Position numbers and translations under genes: made by a program. Shown piece by piece: positions 17,201 through 22,880 of a stretch of 25,441 nucleotides of DNA (positions are counted from its first letter, which is position 1; every line of letters begins with the position of its first letter). The DNA is taken from positions 1 to 25,441 of the forward strand of contig DEPP01000037.1 of the NCBI GenBank assembly GCA_002358835.1, given 5' to 3'. The stretch comes from Bacteroidales bacterium UBA3389. Lineage in GTDB: Bacteria; Bacteroidota; Bacteroidia; Bacteroidales; P3. The notes under the pieces were generated by a model. It had not been told where the DNA came from and did no database searches. It was given only the letters and a program-made list of their open reading frames with translations.

Positions 17201-17685
17201 GGAATCGGTAAACCACCTTCGACAATATGAAAAACACCTTTAGTTGTTCGCCTATCGTTCTTTGGATTATGCAACACTCCTTGTTTTGTTCTGTAAGATG
17301 ATACATATTCTGAAAGATACTCATCTTTTCCTTTTGGAAGTGACAACTCGCGTGCTATACCATAAGAATCCAAAGTGAAAGTACGAATAGGTAATTTAAT
17401 ATCCTCAACCCCCTTAACAGTAGCAAAATAGCCATCAAAGAAGTTTTGAATTCTCTCATCTGCCGGACAGAGATTGTTATCATAAAGGATTTCACGTTCT
17501 TTGTAATTAGAAAGAAGACCTTTCAGGCATTCGATAAAATTCTTCTGTTCATCGCTCATGCCCTCTGTATCCATTTCAACGCCCAAAGCCGTCAAACGCA
17601 ATCCTATGTATTGATGAATATAATCTTTTGTTTGATTTAGTTTATCTTGCGGAATAACTCCAAGTTTTTCGTATAAGTTTTCCAT
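14227..17685 (-). CDS. Probable PPi-type phosphoenolpyruvate carboxykinase
   Basis: A soluble 1152-residue protein without signal peptide or membrane helices. Its size and several blocks agree with my recollection of the pyrophosphate-dependent PEP carboxykinases of Propionibacterium and Entamoeba, which interconvert PEP, CO2 and phosphate with oxaloacetate and PPi in the cytoplasm. Blocks: RTFTLDSYGIARELSLP (101-117), DNYFGYSKKEVKTMIGYSANIFG (336-358), EEEHAGGALVFPGYNQGD (361-378), and a PEPCK-like phosphate loop SGGGKSEIS (491-499) after CHKPCTV. Two blocks in the C-terminal third (SSAHPRLVNGKPSKNVRYLQTR, PSTTGAGSEGALTKAPFNAL) are also family-like. The assignment rests on memory of family features rather than a search; if wrong, it is a conserved large hypothetical protein. 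It is transcribed alone from a -7 box at 17711-17718. Confidence 0.62.
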   Translation of the reverse strand: MENLYEKLGVIPQDKLNQTKDYIHQYIGLRLTALGVEMDTEGMSDEQKNFIECLKGLLSNYKEREILYDNNLCPADERIQNFFDGYFATVKGVEDIKLPIRTFTLDSYGIARELSLPKGKDEYLSEYVSSYRTKQGVLHNPKNDRRTTKGVFHIVEGGLPIPDDKKSVPIHTAKYLFHKAFAETGDIMELPFTSQSEKNVHLFVSLLLKPIVCPKVDGVSEEKNMEIRFFAPGSLVCNLDFVESIFGNGGSPYHISNDSALDIEHWTGHTGCIILAPQLTKLTKKECGLPHVSKATERQKRDGMCWENENELYNDGQSFKLCVRTQDGVIATIIADNYFGYSKKEVKTMIGYSANIFGVAEEEHAGGALVFPGYNQGDTYFANPMKVKNTFADVKANCQAFIDFKEEGYGIDKNFPHIYYLPENTTFNVPIQEIKWKNTTGEHTLKLLPQRVYILPNGSKFRMEGYSGALNYRLVEIVGDGLFCHKPCTVSGGGKSEISKSIADAILGGPFFIKDFEKDFAKVEEIINYDYSKRYNALKDDPIPYSRSFLNSRRSMGSVIKLLTPSSEYTDEYNKWLAGLPQYIKGLAFIIKRFYKDEWGGEWKKYFGVDILNGTPGNELKFGDKKIFARYLRVGFAEDDTWRTFKLRQDFVHSDKVQMEDDISASTVVPSRLLSNLGKSSDRESVKLVENCEYRFFQRPDDAVIRGYDKKAELDLSSPNTFISNYEPLSTEDAQELVEDVINFDQFTEPMRDMIKEVAQKKDCKYFVSSAHPRLVNGKPSKNVRYLQTRNDLIHPEERYIAEVGIRLARKLKPNDPLYIPVNSVLPGRRNNRKEEGIRPLAVYNPIHYQELPELFMDFICSLTGKSPSTTGAGSEGALTKAPFNALCAVTDLNNALVSFILTGYDGFTTPAGYIGSKYRIDHDLSLLTPELWARLSQEERSPKYMINNGYLERINDFTYGGKEVKASVLGYRITEKFVVDFYGRVFENPNVVFTEEMLRPELQSMDEYVDGINNIVENQKRVAQMYFSDGSVEAAVPPLKALLHIMVNGEYNGMTIASEEFRAMFTRENMMESDWYAERLRNKHINDIALWQNHQNYLLDFLKHGNNLGEERLQEIKDKLQTVSERLAFIKSQEYYEQLVGTIGKDNLYLG

Positions 17686-17710
17686 TTTCTATGTTTTTAA
17701 TTCTGAATGG

Positions 17711-17718
17711 CAAAGATA
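17711..17718 (-). promoter_or_regulatory. -7 promoter element for the PEPCK-like gene
   Basis: On the minus strand TATCTTTG, an exact TANNTTTG match, 25 bases upstream of the ATG. The -33 position (about 17738-17741) reads CTTT rather than TTTG. Confidence 0.55.
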
Positions 17719-17769
17719 CAAAAAAGTTCGATTATAAAAAGGTCTTAAACCGACGCTTTTTAACTTTTT

Positions 17770-17886
17770 AAGAATATATTTTCACTTAGCAAGAACATAT
17801 TTTCATTCGACTTGTTCAAATCAAAGAAAGAATTTACTGAAACGAAGAAACAATTTACTGAATCAAAGAAACAATTTAACGAAACA
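17770..17886 (+). repeat. 21-base tandem repeat array B
   Basis: Units of exactly 21 bases start at 17770, 17791, 17824, 17845 and 17866, with one 12-base partial unit at 17812-17823. The last two agree at 17 or more of 21 positions: both start AAGAAACAATTTA and end GAATCA or GAAACA. It lies in the 308-base gap between serS and the PEPCK-like gene, which otherwise holds only the promoter at 17711 and the serS terminator. Same family as arrays at 8237, 12605, 21944 and 23342. Confidence 0.9.
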
Positions 17887-17926
17887 GCGTTTCGCTACCA
17901 TCATTCTAACAATCTCATTTTCAAAA

Positions 17927-17963
17927 GAAAAAAAGGAGGATAGTATTTCTACAATCCTCCTTT
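17927..17963 (-). terminator. Rho-independent terminator after serS
   Basis: On the minus strand AAAGGAGGAT (17963-17954), a 12-base loop, then ATCCTCCTTT (17941-17932) followed by a T run. It lies about 30 bases after the serS stop. Confidence 0.9.
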
Positions 17964-17993
17964 CTAAATAAAATAAAATATGTTATAAAATCT

Positions 17994-19268
17994 TTAGTCG
18001 ATTTTCTCAAATCCTGTATACTTTTGCAAAGCCTTTGGAATATTCACTCCTGTTGGTGTTTGGTGATTTTCCAACAAAGCTGCAACGATTCGAGGTAAAG
18101 CCAAAGCACTACCATTCAAAGTATGAGCCAAAACAGTCTTTCCTTCGGAGTTTTTGTATCTCAACTTCATTCGATTCGATTGATAAGTTTCGAAGTTTGA
18201 AACGCTACTTACCTCCAACCAACGTTGTTGTGCAGCCGACCAAACTTCAAAATCGTATGTTATTGCAGAAGTAAAGGACATGTCTCCGCCACATAAACGC
18301 AATATTCTGTACGGTAATTCCAACTTTTCCAACAATCCTGCAACGTGATTCTTCATCTTTTCAAGTTGTTCGTAAGAATGCTCAGGCGTATCAACACAAA
18401 CAATTTCCACTTTGTCGAATTGATGCAAACGATTCAAGCCTCTGACATCTTTACCGTAAGAGCCGGCCTCACGACGGAAGCATTGAGAATACGCACAGTA
18501 TTGAAGCGGCAAATCTTTCTCCTTTTGAATAGTATCTCTAAAGATATTAGTTACCGGAACCTCAGCAGTCGGAATCATATAATAGCCATCTAACGGAATA
18601 GAATACATTTGCCCTTCTTTGTCCGGAAGTTGTCCTGTAGCCATTGCTGAATTCTCATTAACCATCAAAGGAGGTTGCACTTCAGTAAAGCCATTCGCTT
18701 CTGCTTCATCTAAGAAAAAGTTTATCAAAGCTCTTTGCAATTTGGCACCTTTTCTTTTGTAAACCGGGAATCCTGCTCCTGTAATCTTGTTTCCAAGTTC
18801 GAAATCGACAATATCATATTCTGCACAAATATCCCAGTGAGGTTTTGCACCTTCTTGAAGTTTTGGAATTTCGCCTCTTTGAACCTCAACAACATTATCT
18901 TCAGAAGATTTTCCCAAAGGCACGTTTTCGTTTGGCAAATTAGGCACTGTCAATAACAAATCTCGAACATGGCTTTCGCATTCTGCAAGTTGCTCTGACA
19001 ATTCCTTTTCTCGCTCTTTGCAAACAGCAGTTTGTTTCTTCAATTCCTCAGCTTTAGCAGCCTCGCCTTGCTTATACATTATACCGATTTGCTTAGCCAA
19101 TGAATTAGATTCTGATTTTATTTTATCAAGTTCTGTTTGTGTATTTCTTCTTTTGTTATCTGATGCAATTATTTCATCGATTACTTGTTCGGCATTTTTG
19201 AAATGCTTAACCCCTAATCGCTCTATAACATAATCTCTCTTCTCTCTTATTAAATTAAGTTGTAACAT
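17994..19268 (-). CDS. serS: Seryl-tRNA synthetase
   Basis: The 424-residue protein charges tRNA-Ser (and tRNA-Sec where present) with serine in the cytoplasm. The N-terminal arm (about residues 25-105) is the long antiparallel coiled coil that grips the tRNA variable arm. The class II catalytic core follows: TAEVP (234-238), motif 2 with FRREAGS (264-270) and RGLNRLHQFDKVE, and motif 3 NGSALALPR (385-393). The length is normal. It starts 44 bases after the DUF2148 gene stops, with no promoter seen in the gap, so it is probably the last gene of the rdgB-DUF2148-serS unit, which ends at the hairpin at 17927-17963. Confidence 0.98.
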   Translation of the reverse strand: MLQLNLIREKRDYVIERLGVKHFKNAEQVIDEIIASDNKRRNTQTELDKIKSESNSLAKQIGIMYKQGEAAKAEELKKQTAVCKEREKELSEQLAECESHVRDLLLTVPNLPNENVPLGKSSEDNVVEVQRGEIPKLQEGAKPHWDICAEYDIVDFELGNKITGAGFPVYKRKGAKLQRALINFFLDEAEANGFTEVQPPLMVNENSAMATGQLPDKEGQMYSIPLDGYYMIPTAEVPVTNIFRDTIQKEKDLPLQYCAYSQCFRREAGSYGKDVRGLNRLHQFDKVEIVCVDTPEHSYEQLEKMKNHVAGLLEKLELPYRILRLCGGDMSFTSAITYDFEVWSAAQQRWLEVSSVSNFETYQSNRMKLRYKNSEGKTVLAHTLNGSALALPRIVAALLENHQTPTGVNIPKALQKYTGFEKID

Positions 19269-19312
19269 ATCTATCTCTTATTTATTCGTAGTTTATTATT
19301 CCTAAATTATCT

Positions 19313-19831
19313 TTATTTCCTATCAAAAAACACACTTTTACCACTTGCAGACAACACTATTGCAAGCACAATCGGGCAATCCGGCATCAAGCCTGATTCC
19401 TTTGCAGCCAAACCTACAGAGAACATAACCCTGTTATCGGTTTTCAAATCTGCTGCTGTACTGCACGCACTGCCGACTGCTATTCCCAAATCATTGGAAT
19501 TGAAAAAGCAAGGCACGTCTTGTGGTTTTGTTCCGCAATTTGGATAACCGCAATAGCCACAATTCAATCCCAAAGGTTGAATCTTGCTTCCAATTAAGAC
19601 GATTGCTTGCGATTGAAGTATATTTTGAGAATCTCTATGCAAGAACTCTTGTCCTGTGGTTTGATATAACTCTTCCAACTTGGCGGATAACCTCTCTATA
19701 TCTTCACCTTCAGCAACTTTTATCACCAAATTATCTGTTCCTCTTGCCTTTGGTGCTGTCAAAGCTGCCAAACACATTTGTTTTGCGTTGTTTAGCACAA
19801 CTTCTTTTTTGAATTCTGTCAATTCTTTCAT
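19313..19831 (-). CDS. DUF2148 domain protein with ferredoxin-like cysteine cluster
   Basis: A 172-residue soluble protein matching the DUF2148 family. The central motif CGYCGYPNCG gives cysteines at 91, 94 and 99, with C108 further on, a spacing suited to binding an iron-sulfur cluster. The N-terminus (NAKQMCLAALTAPKARGTDNL) and C-terminus (VGSACSTAADLKTDNRVMFSVGLAAKE and PIVLAIVLSASGKSVFFDR) resemble the family throughout. Function is not established; some relatives are annotated as ferredoxin-domain or nitroreductase-like proteins. It lies 4 bases after rdgB and 44 before serS, so it is in their operon, but that context does not suggest a specific role. Confidence 0.88.
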   Translation of the reverse strand: MKELTEFKKEVVLNNAKQMCLAALTAPKARGTDNLVIKVAEGEDIERLSAKLEELYQTTGQEFLHRDSQNILQSQAIVLIGSKIQPLGLNCGYCGYPNCGTKPQDVPCFFNSNDLGIAVGSACSTAADLKTDNRVMFSVGLAAKESGLMPDCPIVLAIVLSASGKSVFFDRK

Positions 19832-19835
19832 CGTT

Positions 19836-20411
19836 CTATTTCAATAGATGCTTAATCAATTTTTCTGTTGCTTTGCCTCGATGTGATATCTTATTCTTTT
19901 CTTCCATGCTTATCTCGGCAAAACTTTCTCCATAGCCTTTTGGCATAAATATAGGGTCGTATCCGAATCCTCCTCTGCCATAACGCTCTGTCAAAATGCA
20001 ACCTTCACATTTTCCCTCAAAGTAAACCGGCTCTCCATCTTGAATCAAGCATATCACAGTTGCAAAATACGCATTTCGATTGGTCTTTCCTTCCATGTTT
20101 TCCAACAACAAATCTATGTTATCGTCAAACGAGCAATGTTCTCCTGCATAACGAGCAGAGTAAACACCGGGTGCTCCATCTAAAGCCTCAACCATAAGTC
20201 CTGTATCGTCGGCAAAGCAATTCTTTTTGTACTTATCCCAAACGTATTTTGCCTTTTGGTAAGCGTTTTCCTTTAATGTAGTTCCATCTTCCGGTATTTC
20301 CTCTCTACAACCCAAGTCTTTAAGACTTATAAGTTTGATTTTATTACCCAACGCTCTTCGAATCTCTTCAACCTTATGCTGATTATTTGTGGCAATTACC
20401 AATTCTTCCAT
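19836..20411 (-). CDS. rdgB: Non-canonical purine NTP pyrophosphatase (RdgB/HAM1)
   Basis: The 191-residue enzyme hydrolyses ITP, dITP and XTP to the monophosphates, keeping deaminated purines out of nucleic acids. Family motifs: IATNNQHKVEEI at the N-terminus (residues 6-17), FADDTGLMVEALDGAPGVYSARYAG (66-90) with the metal- and base-binding aspartates, GRGGFGYDPIF, and the SHRGKA loop near the C-terminus. Length is typical. It is the first gene of the rdgB-DUF2148-serS unit; a -7 promoter box lies 25 bases upstream, at 20437-20444. Confidence 0.97.
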   Translation of the reverse strand: MEELVIATNNQHKVEEIRRALGNKIKLISLKDLGCREEIPEDGTTLKENAYQKAKYVWDKYKKNCFADDTGLMVEALDGAPGVYSARYAGEHCSFDDNIDLLLENMEGKTNRNAYFATVICLIQDGEPVYFEGKCEGCILTERYGRGGFGYDPIFMPKGYGESFAEISMEEKNKISHRGKATEKLIKHLLK

Positions 20412-20436
20412 TTTAACTCTTCATTTTTTCAGTTTG

Positions 20437-20468
20437 CAAAGTTAAATTGATTTGTTCAGATTTACAAC
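20437..20468 (-). promoter_or_regulatory. Promoter for the rdgB-DUF2148-serS unit
   Basis: On the minus strand TAACTTTG (20444-20437) matches TANNTTTG exactly; GTTG at 20468-20465, 20 bases upstream, is a three-of-four match to TTTG. The -33 part overlaps the end of the upstream membrane-protein gene. Confidence 0.55.
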
Positions 20469-21931
20469 TTACAAACCATTCTTTTGCACATAGGAGATGA
20501 GAATTTCAATAAAACAAGTGGATTTCTCACCTCATCAAATGCAAAATTCACTTTCTGAGTAACACTTGCCCTATTGATTGACTCTTTGCCTCCTATAGCA
20601 TCTGTAATTATCGTTTTACCCGACGCTTTATCGGATTCATATTCTTCTTTTGTGTATTTGTAAGCATGTTTCAAAACAACATTCCCTATGTTTCCGTATT
20701 TGTAAAGACAAATATTTTCAACCACATTTTTGTCTTTAAGAACAAACACCGCATTTTTATTATTCAAAACCATTTCAGCAAGCTTTTCGTTTGGCGTCAT
20801 TTCGATTCGTCCAAGCGGATACAAAGCAAAGCAGATATTCCATAGCAAAAGAGCAAATGCAAACAAAATAACAGCTCGGTAAGAGGTGAAATAATAGGCA
20901 TGTAACACAACTAAAAGAAACGGAATCATTGTCATAAACTCTGCATTCCCGTTTGAAAAAGCCGCAAACGAGATTGTAAGAATCAATAATACCCAAAGCA
21001 TTCTGACAAACCTCTTTTCTTGAAACAGTTTTAATGTTCTGTGTTTATCCTTTACGAAAGCAATGATAGCCAAAATTGCAAAAATAGCGACAAAAGCAAA
21101 TACTATTATACAGATAACAAGATTTGAACCGATAAATTCAAACATATATCCATGCACTTGAACAAAGGTTCTGACAAGACTTACAAAAGTCAAAAGCAAT
21201 ACTTGTTTCAATTGAGGCATTTGAGCATTCCCCGAAAGATAATCCGTTAGTGCAAATTCAATTGTTCCTTGCACTGAAATGTTTCCTGTTGTCAGAAAAG
21301 CAGCAAGGGCATACAACAAAGGGATTGCAAGACTTATCGAAAGGAAACAAAGCGTGTACTTTTTATTACAGCTAAAAAGCAAAACACCTGCAACACACAG
21401 CCAAACCAATATGGCTAACTGATGAAATAAACAGGCAAAAACCACACATATTGCGGCTTTGCAGATTCTCGAAAAGGTGTTTTTAATCAGAAAAACCTGA
21501 ACATAGTAAATTGTAAGCAAACTAAAGAGCAATGGAATCATATAACACTCATTGTCCGTTGCAAATCGCATAAAACCAAAACAAGCTCCACAAAACAGTA
21601 TCGAAGAACTAATAAACGTCTCACTTGGATTGACTCTTTTTATTATCCGTCTTAAAACAAGCAAACAACCTCCTGCGACAATGGCGTTTGAAAGTTGCAA
21701 CACAATCATTGGTTCCAAATGAAGAAAACCAAATAATCTCAATATTATATTTCCATAAAGACAATACAACAGATGATGTGGTTTAAGCATATCCTCAGCA
21801 TACAATGACGAATAGGCGTTTGAGTAGGCATCACCCACAGGATTGACACTTAAAAACAAAGCATACAATATCGTTAAGCAAAAGACAGTAAAATAGGAGC
21901 TGTTTTTCTTCAGTGTATTTAAGATTCGCAT
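20462..21931 (-). CDS. Polytopic membrane protein, GT-C glycosyltransferase-like
   Basis: The 489-residue protein has about eleven predicted membrane helices in its first 385 residues and a soluble C-terminal tail of about 100. The first helix is followed by SVNPVGDAYSNAYSS with an acidic residue (D34), and the next loop carries KPHHLLYCLYGN. This is the arrangement of GT-C enzymes that use polyprenyl-phosphate sugars, where the first periplasmic loop carries a catalytic acid. I do not recognise a named family, so the GT-C assignment is structural inference only; an alternative is an O-antigen-ligase-like or unknown membrane protein. It follows the nuclease gene with a 121-base spacer filled by repeat array D and has no visible promoter. 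Confidence 0.6.
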   Translation of the reverse strand: MRILNTLKKNSSYFTVFCLTILYALFLSVNPVGDAYSNAYSSLYAEDMLKPHHLLYCLYGNIILRLFGFLHLEPMIVLQLSNAIVAGGCLLVLRRIIKRVNPSETFISSSILFCGACFGFMRFATDNECYMIPLLFSLLTIYYVQVFLIKNTFSRICKAAICVVFACLFHQLAILVWLCVAGVLLFSCNKKYTLCFLSISLAIPLLYALAAFLTTGNISVQGTIEFALTDYLSGNAQMPQLKQVLLLTFVSLVRTFVQVHGYMFEFIGSNLVICIIVFAFVAIFAILAIIAFVKDKHRTLKLFQEKRFVRMLWVLLILTISFAAFSNGNAEFMTMIPFLLVVLHAYYFTSYRAVILFAFALLLWNICFALYPLGRIEMTPNEKLAEMVLNNKNAVFVLKDKNVVENICLYKYGNIGNVVLKHAYKYTKEEYESDKASGKTIITDAIGGKESINRASVTQKVNFAFDEVRNPLVLLKFSSPMCKRMVCKL

Positions 21932-21943
21932 ATTTCGTATTTT

Positions 21944-22048
21944 GGTTTCAGTAAAACGAAAAAATGTTTGAGAAGTGTATATTCAAGTTTTAATTTTTTA
22001 ATTCTTGAAAAGAATTTTTTGTTTCTTGATTTCAGTAAATTAAAACTT
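21944..22048 (-). repeat. 21-base tandem repeat array D
   Basis: Five consecutive 21-base units read on the minus strand (starting at 22048, 22027, 22006, 21985, 21964). The first and fifth share TTTACTGAAA at the same phase, and the second starts AAGAAACAA, as in array B. The array starts four bases after the nuclease stop and fills the spacer to the membrane-protein gene. Confidence 0.75.
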
Positions 22049-22052
22049 GGTT

Positions 22053-22880
22053 TTATTTTACCGATTTCCAAAGTTCTATATTTATAGTCTTTTCTAAAGA
22101 ATCTATTATCGGGTCTGTGGCAAATGAAGGGAAGAAATCCAAGTCTGTAATTTGCTCTACATCTTTTACTGTGCAACTATATTTGTACACACTGCCCTTT
22201 TGATTTGCGTTATCCATAACAAAGGCAATCATCTTTTGATTTGGATAGGATATATCGATAACTAACTTGTAGAATTTCTTACACACGCTGACTTGATTCT
22301 CGCCTATAGTTTCATATTTCGTCGAAAGAACCGGTCCGGTTATAACAATAATGCTATCGTTTTCAAGAGCCCATTCTCTGACTTGGTTTTCCAATTTCTT
22401 CCATATTCCATTGTTAAAACTCTCTCTTTGAGGCGACACATTAGACATGTAAAAGGTTTCTTTCATTGAAGGATATGACCAACACATATCCTTAGACGGG
22501 CAAAGGTGTCCTCGAACGAATCCGCTGTTTTTATAATCTTGTGTAACGCTATAATGTTTCGACAAAAGAGGATCTTTTTTGAAATTGGTACTTCCTCGTT
22601 TTGCATTATCATTATTGCGAACCATATCGGCAGTCAGAAGATAGGCAACATAGGCTGCTTGTTTATGTTGTATGCTATAGCCGATTTGATAATATGCATG
22701 GTCGAGTAAGCGTAGCTTTGCGTTGCTTGAGGGCATTGCTTCCAAAACTGTGAAGCCACATTTTGAAGAAACGCTTTTTGTTTTATTGCTTTTGTTGGAC
22801 TTAAAACCATAAACAGCAAAGCAAACTACACAAATCAAAAATACAATTCCAAATATCGCTTTTAGTTTTCTTCTTGCCAT
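22053..22880 (-). CDS. Membrane-anchored DNA/RNA non-specific endonuclease
   Basis: A 275-residue beta-beta-alpha-metal nuclease of the Serratia/NUC1 family, which cuts DNA and RNA without sequence preference. Residues 7-25 form one hydrophobic helix, so the nuclease domain is placed in the periplasm, anchored or secreted. The active site keeps R123-G124-H125 (general base His) and the metal ligand Asn in ESFNNGIWKKLE (N156), with E164 eight residues on as in Serratia nuclease. The residue before RGH is Val rather than the usual Asp of DRGH. Likely roles are nutrient nucleic acid degradation or defence; nothing around it suggests a toxin. Its start overlaps the ispG stop by 19 bases, so it is co-transcribed with rlmN and ispG. 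Confidence 0.87.
   Translation of the reverse strand: MARRKLKAIFGIVFLICVVCFAVYGFKSNKSNKTKSVSSKCGFTVLEAMPSSNAKLRLLDHAYYQIGYSIQHKQAAYVAYLLTADMVRNNDNAKRGSTNFKKDPLLSKHYSVTQDYKNSGFVRGHLCPSKDMCWSYPSMKETFYMSNVSPQRESFNNGIWKKLENQVREWALENDSIIVITGPVLSTKYETIGENQVSVCKKFYKLVIDISYPNQKMIAFVMDNANQKGSVYKYSCTVKDVEQITDLDFFPSFATDPIIDSLEKTINIELWKSVK

Noticed and set aside
21919..22176. 85-codon minus-strand frame spanning repeat array D
   Set aside because: It overlaps the nuclease and the membrane-protein start in another frame, and its Lys/Leu-rich sequence is just the translated repeat.
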